Notes: generated from the letters alone by a model not told the origin. A stretch of DNA of 50,204 bases from DASZHA01 sp049644325 (GCA_049644325.1 JBARRR010000097.1:1-50204), one strand, 5' to 3'; numbered from the stretch's first letter, positions 17,734-26,797 are shown. Numbers and translations: made by a program.

Positions 17734-19628
17734 GTGTTGGCTCCCTCAACCGGGAGGGCATAGACCTCCTTGGGTCGCTCGAAGTCGTGGACCGAGGCCA
17801 GGCCCTGGTCGATCAGGATGGGCTCGACGATGGCGCGCGCCGGGATCGGGGTGCCGTCGTAGTGCCGGACGGAAAGGAGCGTGTCCTGGGCCGCGTTCAT
17901 CGTCAGCCGCAGCAGGTCGTACATCTGGCCGTCGCGGTTCTGGTCGACGACGTAGACGCGTTCGTGGCGGGCGATGAAGCGGAGCACGTCCTGCGGGAAT
18001 GGGATTGACCGTACCCGGCAGTAGTCGGTCTCCAGCCCATGCTCGGAGAGCTGGTCGCGGGCCTCGACCATGGCGTGGTGGCTGGTGCCGTAGGCGATGA
18101 TGCCGACCTTGTTGCCGGTGCCTTCGATGATCGCCGGCGGCATGTAGCGGCGGGCGGTGCGGTACTTCTTCTTGAGCCGGTCCATCACCCGCTCGTAGAC
18201 CTCGGGCAGCTCGGTATATAGGGCGTTCTCGTCGTGGCCCGAGCCGCGGGTGAAGTAGCCGGCCCGGGGATGGTTGGTGCCGGGCAGGGTGCGCCAGCCG
18301 ATGCCGTCGTCGTCGACGTCGCGGTAGCGGCCCCACTCCTGGACCCGGTCGAGGTCCTTAGCGGAGAGCACCTTGCCCCGGTCGAACTTGCGCTCGGGGT
18401 ACTTGAAGGGGGGCGACATCCAGAGGTTCATGCCCAGGTCCAGGTCGCTCATGACGAAGATCACGGTCTGCAGCCGGTCGGCGAGGTCGAAAGCCAGCTG
18501 GCCAAACTCGTAGCACTCCTCAGCGGTGGCCGGGATCAGGAGCACGTGCTTGGTGTCGCCATGGGAGAGCAGGTGGGCGAACTGAATGTCGCCCTGCGAG
18601 GTGCGCGTCGGCAGCCCGGTCGACGGCCCGATGCGCTGGATATCGGCGATCACCGCCGGCACCTCGGCGTAGTAGGCCAGCCCCGCGAACTCCGCCATCA
18701 GCGAGAGCCCCGGCCCCGAGGTGGCGGTCATCGCCCGCGCCCCCGCCCAGCCGGCGCCGATGGTGATACCGGCCGCGGCCAGCTCGTCCTCGGCCTGGAC
18801 GATGGCGATGTTGCGCTCGCCGGTCTCGGCGTCGGTCCGGAACCGCTTGGCGTGCTGCTCCATGTAGTCGAAGACGCTCGAGCTCGGCGTAATCGGGTAC
18901 CAGGCGCCCACGGTGCAGCCGCCCATTACTGCGCCAAGGGCGAGGGCGTCGTTCCCCTCGATCAGGATCTTGCCCTCCGTCTTGCCCTTCATCGGCGCAA
19001 CCCGGTACGGGTCCTGCTTGGTGTGGTGCTCCTTGCAGTAGTCGAAGCCAACCTGGATCGACTTCATGTTCAGGGGCACGGCCTTGGGCTTGGTCTTGAA
19101 CTGGCCGACGGTGGCCGCCTCGACAACGTCCATGGGGATGTCGAGGGCCCAGGCCACGGCGCCCACGTAGATCATGTTGGTCAGGTACTTGCGCAGGTCG
19201 GGGTTGTCTATGTTCTCCTGGCCCAGCCGGTGGAAGGGGACCGCGTAGTAGAAGACGTCGTCACGCTGCATGTTGCCGGTGACCGGGTAGCTCTCCTCAT
19301 GGATGACGGCGGCGTTGGCGTTGACCCCGTGGATGTCGCGCTGCCAGGTGGTGGGGTTGAGCGCGACGAGCACGTCGACATCGCCCTTGACGCACTGGTA
19401 TCCCTGCGGCGAAACGCGGATGTTAAACCAGGTCGGCAGCCCCTCGATGTTGGAGGGGAAGACGTTCTTGGGGGCCACCGGGATGCCCATCGAGAACAGC
19501 GCTCGGGTGAGGATCAGGTTGGAGGTCTGGCTCCCGGAGCCGTTGATGGTGGCCGCCTGGAAGGTGAAGTCGTTGGTTACGGGGTCGTGTTTCGCGGCGG
19601 CCTTCTCGGTCGCCTCAGCTAGAGCCAT
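17730..19628 (-). CDS. korA: 2-oxoacid:ferredoxin oxidoreductase, fused gamma-alpha subunit (KorA)
   Basis: The partner of KorB. The 632-residue chain has an N-terminal gamma domain (NGSGSQTSNLILTRALFSMG, about 30-50) fused to the alpha pyrimidine-binding domain, which begins near residue 225 with EGNDALALGAVMGGCTVGAWYPITPSSS; YPITPSS is diagnostic. Further alpha-type motifs are EDELAAAGITIGAGWAGARA and TSGPGLSLMAEFAGL. There is no ferredoxin (delta) domain, so an external ferredoxin must take the electrons, as in the aerobic Actinobacterial and Thermus-type enzymes. ATG 19628 was chosen over TTG 19631: a -10 hexamer TATTCT ends 6 bases upstream, giving a leaderless mRNA. korB overlaps its stop codon. 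Confidence 0.94.
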   Translation of the reverse strand: MALAEATEKAAAKHDPVTNDFTFQAATINGSGSQTSNLILTRALFSMGIPVAPKNVFPSNIEGLPTWFNIRVSPQGYQCVKGDVDVLVALNPTTWQRDIHGVNANAAVIHEESYPVTGNMQRDDVFYYAVPFHRLGQENIDNPDLRKYLTNMIYVGAVAWALDIPMDVVEAATVGQFKTKPKAVPLNMKSIQVGFDYCKEHHTKQDPYRVAPMKGKTEGKILIEGNDALALGAVMGGCTVGAWYPITPSSSVFDYMEQHAKRFRTDAETGERNIAIVQAEDELAAAGITIGAGWAGARAMTATSGPGLSLMAEFAGLAYYAEVPAVIADIQRIGPSTGLPTRTSQGDIQFAHLLSHGDTKHVLLIPATAEECYEFGQLAFDLADRLQTVIFVMSDLDLGMNLWMSPPFKYPERKFDRGKVLSAKDLDRVQEWGRYRDVDDDGIGWRTLPGTNHPRAGYFTRGSGHDENALYTELPEVYERVMDRLKKKYRTARRYMPPAIIEGTGNKVGIIAYGTSHHAMVEARDQLSEHGLETDYCRVRSIPFPQDVLRFIARHERVYVVDQNRDGQMYDLLRLTMNAAQDTLLSVRHYDGTPIPARAIVEPILIDQGLASVHDFERPKEVYALPVEGANT

Positions 19629-19634
19629 CAAATA

Positions 19635-19640
19635 AGAATA
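19635..19640 (-). promoter_or_regulatory. -10 element of korAB, leaderless type
   Basis: TATTCT on the minus strand ends 6 bases before the korA ATG. No Shine-Dalgarno sequence is present. Confidence 0.5.
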
Positions 19641-19696
19641 GCCAGCAGCCTAAACAGGGATAGGCAATCGCCGGCCGTCACCCCGCGCGTAGCTGT

Positions 19697-21958
19697 CTAG
19701 GCGCCTCCCTCGGCGGCCCTCATCTCCATCTGGGCGGCGGTGGCGGGGGGCTGGCTGAGGAGCTTGAGCTTGCCCTTGCGCACCGCTCGCTTGAGGGATT
19801 CGACCACGTCGGGGTCGAACTGCCGACCCTCGTGCTTGGTCAGCTCCTCGAGGGCGTGCTCCACCGGGCCGGCCTTGCGATAGGTGCGGGTGCTGGTCAT
19901 GGCGTCGAAGGCGTCGCTGACCATGATGATCCGCGATTCCACCGGGATGGCCTTGCCCTGCAGCCCGTTGGGATAGCCGCCTCCGCCGAAGTTCTCGTGG
20001 TGGTGGAGGATGATCGGCCCGATGTTGCGCAGGAACTCGACCCCCTGCACCATCTCATAGCCGATCTGGACGTGGCTCTTGACGACCTCGAACTCCTGGG
20101 GCGTCAGCTTGCTGGGCTTGCGCAGCAGCTGGTCGGAGATGCCGATCTTGCCGACGTCGTGGAGCAGAGCACCGAGGTGGAGGTTCTCCAGGTCGATCTC
20201 CTCGACCTCCTCCAGCTCGGTGGCGATGATGCGGGCATAGTCGGCGACCCGGTGGGAGTGGCCGTGGGTGTAGGTGTCGCGGGCGTCGATGGCCGCCGCG
20301 AGGGCCTCGATGGTGGCCTTGTTGGCGTTCTGGACCAGGAGATGCACCTTCTCGGGGTTGCGGGCGAGCACGTTGATGCTGGACTCCATGCCATAGCCGA
20401 TGACCTGGTTCCGCCCCAGGTTCTTGGCCAGGTACATCGCCTGGTCGGAGCAGCGAACCAGCTCCTCGCCGGCCTGCGAGTCGGTGGGGTGGGTGGCGAT
20501 CCCGGCCGAGACCGTGACCCTGCGGCCGGGCATGCTGCCCAGGCGTGGGATCGAGAGGCGGTCGGCGGCGCGGCGGATCTTCTCCGCCACCATCACCGCC
20601 CCCTCCTTGTCGGTGTCGGGCAGGAGCACCAGGAATTCCTCGCCGCCGTAGCGGACGGGCAGGTCTATGGAGCGCACCTGCTCCTTGAGCACCTTGGCGA
20701 AGGCACGCAGGATCTCGTCGCCCTTGCTGTGACCGTACTCGTCGTTGACCGCCTTGAAGTGGTCGAGGTCCACGTTGATCAGGCTCAGCGGGCGGCTGTT
20801 GCGCTGGCTCCGGATCAGCTCGCGGTCGAGGATGTCGTGGAAATATCGGCGATTGGGCAGCCCCGTCAGGGCGTCGGTGAGCGACTGCCGCTCGGTGCGC
20901 TCGAATGCCCGGGCCACCACGTAGATGACGGCGATGATGATCGCCGCGGCGACGGTGGTGAAGCCGATGGTGTTGTTCCGCGACTGGTCAATCGGCGCCA
21001 GGAAGGCCGCCTCCGGCTGGGCCACCACGATCTGCCAGGGCTCCGTTGACAGCGGTGCGAACCCGAACACCGTCTGCTGGTTGGTGGGCTTGAAGAAACC
21101 GGTCGTGCTGCCCGCGCCCTTGTTCCCCTGGAGGCGGTCGGCGAGGTCGGTCATGCCCAGGTCGGACACTGGGGCGTTGCCGAAGCTCTGGTTCTGGCGC
21201 AGCACCTGCTGCTGCGTGTCGTTGAGCGGCGCCAGGGCGTGGTACAGCGCCTGCTGGGTCCCCGAGGTGCCGATGATGATTCCGTACTGGTCCATCAGCA
21301 TCGCGTAGCGCTGCTGGCCGAGGAGGTCGGTGCGGAAGAAGCCAAAAAGCTTTTCCGGGGCGGCGCGCAGCCCGGCGACTCCGACCACGGTGCCCACGGC
21401 GTCCCGGACGGGCGACGTGAAGTAGATACCGGGCACCGGCGCCGCCTTGCCGATGGTGAGGTCGGAGATGTACTGGTTGCCCGCCTTGGGCTGCTCGAAC
21501 ATCTGGGTCCCAGCCAGCTCGCGGCTACCATCGAGCGCCGGGTCGGAGCTGGCCACCACCGCCCCGCTGGGATCGAGCAGGAAGGTGGTCTTGAAGCTGG
21601 GGTCGGACCCCTGGGCGCGGCGGAGGGCGTTGACCATGTCGTCCGGGGAAGCCGCGGGGTCGTGGCCCAGGAAGCGGACCGTCTGCGGATCCTGGGCCAG
21701 CTGCTTGGAGTTGGCGCTCCACGTCCCCAGCTGGTCGTCGATCTGGGCCGAGAGGGAGACCGAGCGGTTTGTCAGGTTCTCCAGTTGCTGGGCGCGCAGG
21801 ATCGATGAGTTGGCGCGGTCTGTCAGCGCCACCAGCCCATACAGGGGTATGAGGCTGGCAAATATGAAGAAGAGCAGCACCTTGGTCGAGGTTCTCGCTG
21901 ACCAGAGCCGCTCGACCAGTCGTGTTCTGCCGAGGTTGCCCATTGGAACTCCGCCCAT
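19697..21958 (-). CDS. membrane-anchored c-di-GMP synthase/phosphodiesterase (dCache-like sensor, GGDEF, HD-GYP)
   Basis: A 753-residue protein with membrane helices at about 27-46 and 333-353 flanking an extracytoplasmic sensor of ~285 residues that resembles a double Cache domain. Inside the cell comes a GGDEF domain with SLTDALTGLPNRRYF and RYGGEEF (about 436-442), hence catalytically competent. The inhibitory product-binding RxxD (RSID) lies five residues before GGEEF. Next is an HD-GYP domain with HDVGKIG (about 600) and HHHENFGGGGYPNGL (about 652-666). It should both make and degrade cyclic di-GMP in response to an outside signal. The divergent aminotransferase promoter overlaps its own. 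ATG 21958 is favoured by a -10 element; Met at 21943 is the alternative. Confidence 0.92.
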   Translation of the reverse strand: MGGVPMGNLGRTRLVERLWSARTSTKVLLFFIFASLIPLYGLVALTDRANSSILRAQQLENLTNRSVSLSAQIDDQLGTWSANSKQLAQDPQTVRFLGHDPAASPDDMVNALRRAQGSDPSFKTTFLLDPSGAVVASSDPALDGSRELAGTQMFEQPKAGNQYISDLTIGKAAPVPGIYFTSPVRDAVGTVVGVAGLRAAPEKLFGFFRTDLLGQQRYAMLMDQYGIIIGTSGTQQALYHALAPLNDTQQQVLRQNQSFGNAPVSDLGMTDLADRLQGNKGAGSTTGFFKPTNQQTVFGFAPLSTEPWQIVVAQPEAAFLAPIDQSRNNTIGFTTVAAAIIIAVIYVVARAFERTERQSLTDALTGLPNRRYFHDILDRELIRSQRNSRPLSLINVDLDHFKAVNDEYGHSKGDEILRAFAKVLKEQVRSIDLPVRYGGEEFLVLLPDTDKEGAVMVAEKIRRAADRLSIPRLGSMPGRRVTVSAGIATHPTDSQAGEELVRCSDQAMYLAKNLGRNQVIGYGMESSINVLARNPEKVHLLVQNANKATIEALAAAIDARDTYTHGHSHRVADYARIIATELEEVEEIDLENLHLGALLHDVGKIGISDQLLRKPSKLTPQEFEVVKSHVQIGYEMVQGVEFLRNIGPIILHHHENFGGGGYPNGLQGKAIPVESRIIMVSDAFDAMTSTRTYRKAGPVEHALEELTKHEGRQFDPDVVESLKRAVRKGKLKLLSQPPATAAQMEMRAAEGGA

Positions 21959-21961
21959 ATT

Positions 21962-21979
21962 GGCCGATTAGAATCGGCC
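21962..21979. promoter_or_regulatory. palindromic operator over two divergent -10 elements
   Basis: GGCCGAT (21962-21968) and ATCGGCC (21973-21979) form perfect 7-base inverted arms around TAGA. The minus-strand -10 (TCTAAT, 21967-21972) of the GGDEF/HD-GYP gene and the plus-strand -10 (TAGAAT, 21969-21974) of the aminotransferase gene both lie on the palindrome. A dimeric repressor here would block both promoters. A third half-site, GGCCGATC, lies at 21993-22000 inside the aminotransferase gene. Confidence 0.55.
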
Positions 21980-21984
21980 TGACA

Positions 21985-23160
21985 ATGAGGTGGGCCGATC
22001 GCATGGCACAACTTGGTACCGAATCGGCCTTCGAAGTGCTGGCCCGGGCGAACCGTCTGGAAGCCGAAGGACGCTCGATCCTGCACCTCGAGATCGGCGA
22101 ACCCGATTTCGCCACTCCGCCCCATATCGTGGCCGCCGCCGAGGCTGCCATCGAGGACGGATACACCCACTACACGCCTTCGGGGGGCATCCCCGAGGTG
22201 CGCAAGGTGGTCGCCGAGCACTACAGCCGCCGGCTGGGCCAGGAGGTCGCCGCCGACCAGGTGATCATGACCCCGGGGAGCAAGAACATCCTGATGTTCG
22301 CGATCATGGCCCTGATCAACGAGGGTGACGAGGTCATCCTGCCCGACCCCGGCTACCCCATCTACTCCTCCCTGGTCAGCTTCTTTGGCGGCGTTCCCGT
22401 CAGTTTGCCCCTGCGCGAGGAGAGTGACTTCCGCTTCGACGCCGACGAACTTGCCGCCCTGGTCACCGAGCGCACCCGGATGGTGATCCTCAACTCCCCG
22501 CAGAACCCAACTGGCGGCATCCTCCACGAGGACGACCTCAAGGCGGTGGCCGAGCTGGCGGTCGAGCGCGACCTGTGGGTGGTTTCCGACGAGATCTACA
22601 GCCAGATCGCCTACGACGGGCCCGTGCCCTCGATCACCTCCCTCCCCGGGATGCTGGAGCGGACGGTGATCATGGACGGCCTCTCCAAGGCCTACGCGAT
22701 GTGCGGCTGGCGGCTGGGCATCGGGGTCGCCCCGGCCGAGCTGATCCGCGCCATGGAGACGCTGATGATCAACAGCAGCTCCTGCGCCACCGCCTTCATC
22801 CAGGTCGCCACCATGACCGCGCTGGAGGCGCCGGAGTCGGACGCCTCGGTGAACCGCATGCTGGACGAATACCGATCCCGGCGCGATGCGGTTGTCGACG
22901 CCCTCAACGGCATCCCCGGGATCCACTGCCACCGTCCCGGCGGCGCCTTCTACGTCTTTCCCAACGTGACCGGCACCGGCCTCGGTGAGCGTGAGCTGGC
23001 CGACGGCCTCCTGGGCGAGGCCGGCGTCGCCACCCTGGCGGGTACCGCTTTCGGCGCCATGGGCAAGGGCTTCCTCCGGCTCTCCTACGCCAAGGACATC
23101 CCGTACCTGCTGGAAGGTGTCGAGCGCATCAAGGAGTACGTCGCCGGTCGTCAGCAATGA
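21985..23160 (+). CDS. class I pyridoxal-phosphate aminotransferase (aspartate/aromatic type)
   Basis: A 391-residue fold-type I aminotransferase. Visible motifs are LHLEIGEPDF (N-terminal substrate region), YTPSGGIPEVR, the PLP-stacking PGYPIY, NSPQNPTGG with the PLP-contacting Asn, SDEIYSQIAYDG, and the Schiff-base lysine in DGLSKAYAMCGWRLG; the C-terminal substrate-carboxylate Arg is in GFLRLSYA. It heads the tryptophan and aromatic supraoperon, so transamination of phenylpyruvate or 4-hydroxyphenylpyruvate (or prephenate) is likely, but aspartate aminotransferase cannot be excluded. ATG 21985 lies 10 bases after a -10 hexamer; ATG 22003 is an alternative. Its stop codon overlaps a 4-codon ORF leading to trpE. 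Confidence 0.9.
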   Translation: MRWADRMAQLGTESAFEVLARANRLEAEGRSILHLEIGEPDFATPPHIVAAAEAAIEDGYTHYTPSGGIPEVRKVVAEHYSRRLGQEVAADQVIMTPGSKNILMFAIMALINEGDEVILPDPGYPIYSSLVSFFGGVPVSLPLREESDFRFDADELAALVTERTRMVILNSPQNPTGGILHEDDLKAVAELAVERDLWVVSDEIYSQIAYDGPVPSITSLPGMLERTVIMDGLSKAYAMCGWRLGIGVAPAELIRAMETLMINSSSCATAFIQVATMTALEAPESDASVNRMLDEYRSRRDAVVDALNGIPGIHCHRPGGAFYVFPNVTGTGLGERELADGLLGEAGVATLAGTAFGAMGKGFLRLSYAKDIPYLLEGVERIKEYVAGRQQ

Positions 23161-23171
23161 CCCTGCCATGA
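23157..23171 (+). CDS. 4-codon micro-ORF bridging aminotransferase and trpE
   Basis: ATG at 23157 overlaps the upstream stop as ATGA, reads MTLP, and its TGA (23169-23171) overlaps the trpE ATG (23168-23170), again as ATGA. It thus links two genes by overlapping signals at both ends. It is too short to be a useful peptide; a role in passing ribosomes to trpE is inference. Confidence 0.3.
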   Translation: MTLP

Positions 23172-24724
23172 GCCCGACGGCCGAGCGGGCGGCGATCGTG
23201 CCTTCGCTGGAGGAGGTGCGCGGGCTGGCCGGCGACTACAACCTGATCCCGGTCTATCGCCACGACCTGGCGGATACCGAGACCCCGGTGGCGGCCTACT
23301 GGCGACTCAACGGCGATGGCCCCGGCTTCCTGTTGGAGTCGGTCGAGGGCGGGGAACGCCTGGGCCGGTATTCGTTCATCAGCGGGCCTCCGAGGGCGTC
23401 GGTGACGATGCGCGGCGGGGACGCGCTGGTGGAGGACGAGGGCGGCACTCGGACCGAGGCCTTCGCCGATCCCATCGCCTACCTCGAGGGCATGATCTCG
23501 AGCCTGCGCCAGGCGCCCGCCGCCGACCTGCCGGGGCGGTTCCGCGGCGGCCTGGTCGGCTACCTGGCGTACGAGGTGGCGCGCTACTTCGAGCAGCTGC
23601 CCGCTCCCGGTGCCGACCCGGTTGACGTCGCCGAGAGCGTTTTCTTCCTGGTCGACAACGTGGTGGTCTTTGACCACCTGCTTCACCGGCGGACGATCAT
23701 TTCCCACGTTCGGGTCGAGGCCGGCACCGTCATCGAGGCGGCCTACAGCGCAGCGGTGAGCAGGGTGGAGGAGATGGCGGCGCGCCTCGACAGCGGCGAC
23801 ATGCCGCCGGGGCCGGACTACCCCCAGTCGACCGACGGCGAGAATGCCGGCGCCGAGCTCGCCGATGGGGAGTGGAACATTGGCCGCGACGAATTCATGG
23901 CCAAGGTCGAGCGCTGCAAGGAGTACATCCTGGCCGGCGACATCTTCCAGGTCCAGGTTTCACGCCGGTTGAAGGTGCCGATGACGGCGCACCCCTTCTA
24001 CCTCTACCGCGTCCTTCGGACCGTCAACCCCTCGCCCTACATGTACTACCTGCGTCTGCCCGGCCACGCCGGCGAGCGGCGGCGCGGCACCGCCATCGTG
24101 GGCACGTCGCCCGAGATCCTGGTGCGCGTCGAGGACGGGGCGGTGGAGTACAGGCCGATTGCGGGCACCCGGCGCCGGGGCAGTGACGAGGCTCGCGACC
24201 AGGCCATGGAGGATGAGCTGATCGGGTCCGAGAAGGAGCGGGCGGAGCACCTCATGCTGGTCGACCTGGGGCGCAACGACGTCGGGCGCTTCGCCGCCAC
24301 GGGTACCGTCAAGGTGCCGGAGCTGATGTTCGTCGAGCGCTACTCCGCGGTGATGCACCTCGTAAGTCGCGTAACCGCGACCCTGGCTGAGGGCTGCACC
24401 AGCTTCGACGCCCTGCGCGCCTGCTTCCCGGCGGGGACGGTGACGGGCGCTCCTAAAATCAGGGCCATGGAGATCATCGCCGAGATGGAGCCTGACGCCC
24501 GCGGGGTCTACGCCGGCGCTGTCGGCTATGTCGGCTTCGGCGGCAACCTCGACACCGCCATCGCCATCCGCACGGTCGTGGTCAAGGACCAGTACGCGTA
24601 CATGCAGGCCGCCGCCGGCGTGGTCGCCGACTCCACCCCCGAGGAGGAGTTCCTGGAGACGGAGAACAAGCTGGCCGCCCTCCGCCGGGCGGTCGCCCAG
24701 GCCCATCAGCCGCGACTGCCATGA
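23168..24724 (+). CDS. trpE: anthranilate synthase component I
   Basis: TrpE condenses chorismate with ammonia, supplied by TrpG, to give anthranilate. The 518-residue length is normal. The N-terminal tryptophan feedback site has FLLESVEGGERLGRYSFI; the catalytic half has PFYLYRVLRTVNPSPYMYYL, PIAGTRRRG, VDLGRNDVGR and CFPAGTVTGAPKIRAMEII. ATG 23168 gives the standard N-terminus. The frame is open upstream inside the aminotransferase, but that is a shadow. The stop codon overlaps trpG as ATGA, fitting tight coupling of the two subunits. Confidence 0.97.
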   Translation: MSPTAERAAIVPSLEEVRGLAGDYNLIPVYRHDLADTETPVAAYWRLNGDGPGFLLESVEGGERLGRYSFISGPPRASVTMRGGDALVEDEGGTRTEAFADPIAYLEGMISSLRQAPAADLPGRFRGGLVGYLAYEVARYFEQLPAPGADPVDVAESVFFLVDNVVVFDHLLHRRTIISHVRVEAGTVIEAAYSAAVSRVEEMAARLDSGDMPPGPDYPQSTDGENAGAELADGEWNIGRDEFMAKVERCKEYILAGDIFQVQVSRRLKVPMTAHPFYLYRVLRTVNPSPYMYYLRLPGHAGERRRGTAIVGTSPEILVRVEDGAVEYRPIAGTRRRGSDEARDQAMEDELIGSEKERAEHLMLVDLGRNDVGRFAATGTVKVPELMFVERYSAVMHLVSRVTATLAEGCTSFDALRACFPAGTVTGAPKIRAMEIIAEMEPDARGVYAGAVGYVGFGGNLDTAIAIRTVVVKDQYAYMQAAAGVVADSTPEEEFLETENKLAALRRAVAQAHQPRLP

Positions 24725-25338
24725 GCCCGATGAGCCGCCGTGTCCTGGTGATCGACAACTACGACTCCTTCACCTACAACCTGGTCCAGTACCTGGGCGA
24801 GCTGGGGGAGTCACCGGTGGTCCATCGCAACGACGCCCTCAGCCTGGCCGACGTGGTCGCCATGGCGCCCCTGGGGATCGTGATATCGCCGGGGCCGTGC
24901 ACGCCCGCCGAGGCCGGCATCAGCACCGACCTGGTGCGTGAGCTGGGCCCCACCACCCCGATCCTGGGCGTGTGCCTAGGCCACCAGTGCATCGGGGAGG
25001 CGTATGGCGGCCAGGTGGTGCGGGCCGCCAAGGTGATGCACGGCAAGCTCTCCAGCATCGAGCACAACGGCAGCGGGGTCTTCGCCGGCCTGCCCAACCC
25101 ATTGACCGCGACGCGGTACCACTCGCTGGTGGTGGAGGCCGGCTCGGTCCCGCCGGCGCTCGAGGTGACCGCCTGGACTGATGACCATGGCAGCCGGGTG
25201 GTCATGGGGCTGCAGCACCGCGAGCACCCCGTCGCCGGGGTCCAGTTCCACCCTGAGTCGATCATGACCGATGCCGGCCATCACCTCCTGCGCAACTTCC
25301 TCGACCTCTGCCAGAGCAGCGCCGCGGTCCCGGCCTGA
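24721..25338 (+). CDS. trpG: anthranilate synthase component II (glutamine amidotransferase)
   Basis: TrpG hydrolyses glutamine and channels ammonia to TrpE; members may also serve 4-aminobenzoate synthesis. The 205 residues carry VLVIDNYDSFTYNLVQYLGE at the N-terminus, the nucleophile in GVCLGHQCIGEAYGG, and the His-Glu pair in VQFHPESIMT. It overlaps trpE by 4 bases. trpD, often next in this operon, is missing: trpC follows after 8 bases. Confidence 0.97.
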   Translation: MSPMSRRVLVIDNYDSFTYNLVQYLGELGESPVVHRNDALSLADVVAMAPLGIVISPGPCTPAEAGISTDLVRELGPTTPILGVCLGHQCIGEAYGGQVVRAAKVMHGKLSSIEHNGSGVFAGLPNPLTATRYHSLVVEAGSVPPALEVTAWTDDHGSRVVMGLQHREHPVAGVQFHPESIMTDAGHHLLRNFLDLCQSSAAVPA

Positions 25339-25346
25339 GGCGGCGG

Positions 25347-26147
25347 ATGGCTGACGGCGAGTCGGGTACGGGCTCGGTGCTGGACACGATCGTGGAGCAC
25401 AAGCGCGCCCACCTCAAGGTCACCCCGCCGGACCCCAAGACGCTGCATTCCCTGGCCGCCTCACGGGGGGAGCCGCGGAACTTCGTGGCGGCACTGCTGG
25501 CGGGTCCCCGGCCGGCCCTGATCGCGGAGTGCAAGCGCCGCTCACCGGTGAAGGGCCTGATCGCCGAGGACTACGACGTCGCCATTATCGCCCGCGAATA
25601 CGAGATGGGCGGCGCCAGCGCCATCTCGGTGCTTGCCGATGCTCACTTCGACGGCGCCCCGGCGCACGTGGCCCAGGCCTGGGCGGCGGCCACGCTGCCC
25701 CTGCTCTTCAAGGACTTCATCGTCGACCCCATCCAGGTCCTCGAGGCGCGGGCCCATGGCGCGGACTGCGTCCTGCTCATCGCTCGGATCCTGAGGGCGG
25801 CTGAGATGGTGGACCTGGTGGACCGCGCCCATGAGCTGGGCATGCAGGTCCTGCTCGAGGTCCACGACGAGGCCGAGGTGGACGTTGCCGTGGCGGCGGC
25901 GCCCGACATGCTGGGGGTCAACCACCGCAACCTCGAGGACTTCACCCTCGACGCGACGATGTTCCAGCGAGTAGCAGCGCGGCTGCCCGCCGGGGTGCCG
26001 ATGGTGGCCGAGAGCGGCTTCGAGACCCGGGCGCAGGTCACGGCGGCGGCCGACGCCGGGGCTCGGGCGGTTCTTGTGGGGACGGCGTTGATGCGGGCTG
26101 AGGACCGCGTTGCCAAGGTGCGCGAGCTCATCGGCGCGGCGGCCTAG
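25347..26147 (+). CDS. trpC: indole-3-glycerol phosphate synthase
   Basis: TrpC closes the indole ring from carboxyphenylaminodeoxyribulose phosphate. The 266-residue TIM barrel has IAECKRRSPVKG (catalytic Lys/Glu region), LFKDFIVDP, LLEVHDEAEV, LGVNHRNLEDF (usually VNNRDL) and ESGFETRAQV, plus a C-terminal phosphate-binding region. The N-terminal helix VLDTIVEHKRAHLKV is typical. It is separate from trpF rather than fused. Confidence 0.96.
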   Translation: MADGESGTGSVLDTIVEHKRAHLKVTPPDPKTLHSLAASRGEPRNFVAALLAGPRPALIAECKRRSPVKGLIAEDYDVAIIAREYEMGGASAISVLADAHFDGAPAHVAQAWAAATLPLLFKDFIVDPIQVLEARAHGADCVLLIARILRAAEMVDLVDRAHELGMQVLLEVHDEAEVDVAVAAAPDMLGVNHRNLEDFTLDATMFQRVAARLPAGVPMVAESGFETRAQVTAAADAGARAVLVGTALMRAEDRVAKVRELIGAAA

Positions 26148-26161
26148 GCACGGGGCGGCTG

Positions 26162-26796
26162 GTGCGGATCAAGGTCTGCGGCAACACGGCCATCGACACG
26201 GCCCTGGCGGCGGTCGAGGCGGGCGCCGACATGCTCGGCTTCATCATGGCCCCCAACACTGCCCGCAGCCTGACCAGCGCCCAGGCGGCTGAGATCACCC
26301 GCGCCATGCCCAATCACGTCGAGCTGGTCGGCGTCTTTGTCGATCGACCGGCCGCCGAGGTTGCCGAAGTGGCTGCCGAAGCCGGCTTCACCGCGGTCCA
26401 GCTGCACGGCGGGGAGACGTGGCTGGAGGCCGCTGGCCTGGACCTGCCGGTGATCAAGGGCGCGCGCCTGGCATCCTCGACGGCCGCGGCGGCGCTGCAG
26501 TGGCCCCCAGCCCAGATCGTGCTGGTCGACTCGCACGACCCCGGCGTCCCCGGGGGCACCGGGCGCACCTTCCCCTGGGAGTGGGCCGCGGACCTTGCGC
26601 CACGGTACCGCCTGATCGTGAGCGGCGGCCTCAGCGCCGACAACGTTGGCGACGCGATCCGGCGGGTCCGGCCCTGGGGGGTCGACGCCAGCAGCCGGCT
26701 GGAGTCCAGTCCCGGGGTGAAGGATCCCCAGCGGGTGCGGGCCTACGTCGCCGCCGCGCGCAGGGCCGAGGCCGAGCTGCTGGAGGCGGTGCGCTG

Positions 26797-26797
<1 letters not shown>
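26162..26797 (+). CDS. trpF: phosphoribosylanthranilate isomerase
   Basis: TrpF isomerises phosphoribosylanthranilate by an Amadori rearrangement. The 211 residues start (GTG) with MRIKVCGNT, where the Cys is the general base; the general acid Asp is in LVDSHDPGVPGGTGRTF. VQLHGGE and LIVSGGLSADNV are also family motifs. KVCGNT replaces the more usual KICGLT. The TGA overlaps the trpB ATG (TGATG). Confidence 0.95.

Noticed and set aside
18234..19622. A 462-codon plus-strand frame opposite korA
   Set aside because: Antisense to clearly conserved KorA motifs; no independent support.
21900..21984. A tryptophan attenuator (leader peptide with tandem Trp codons) before the supraoperon
   Set aside because: The region before the aminotransferase holds only the divergent promoters and the palindrome; no Trp-rich leader ORF with terminator, and none before trpE.
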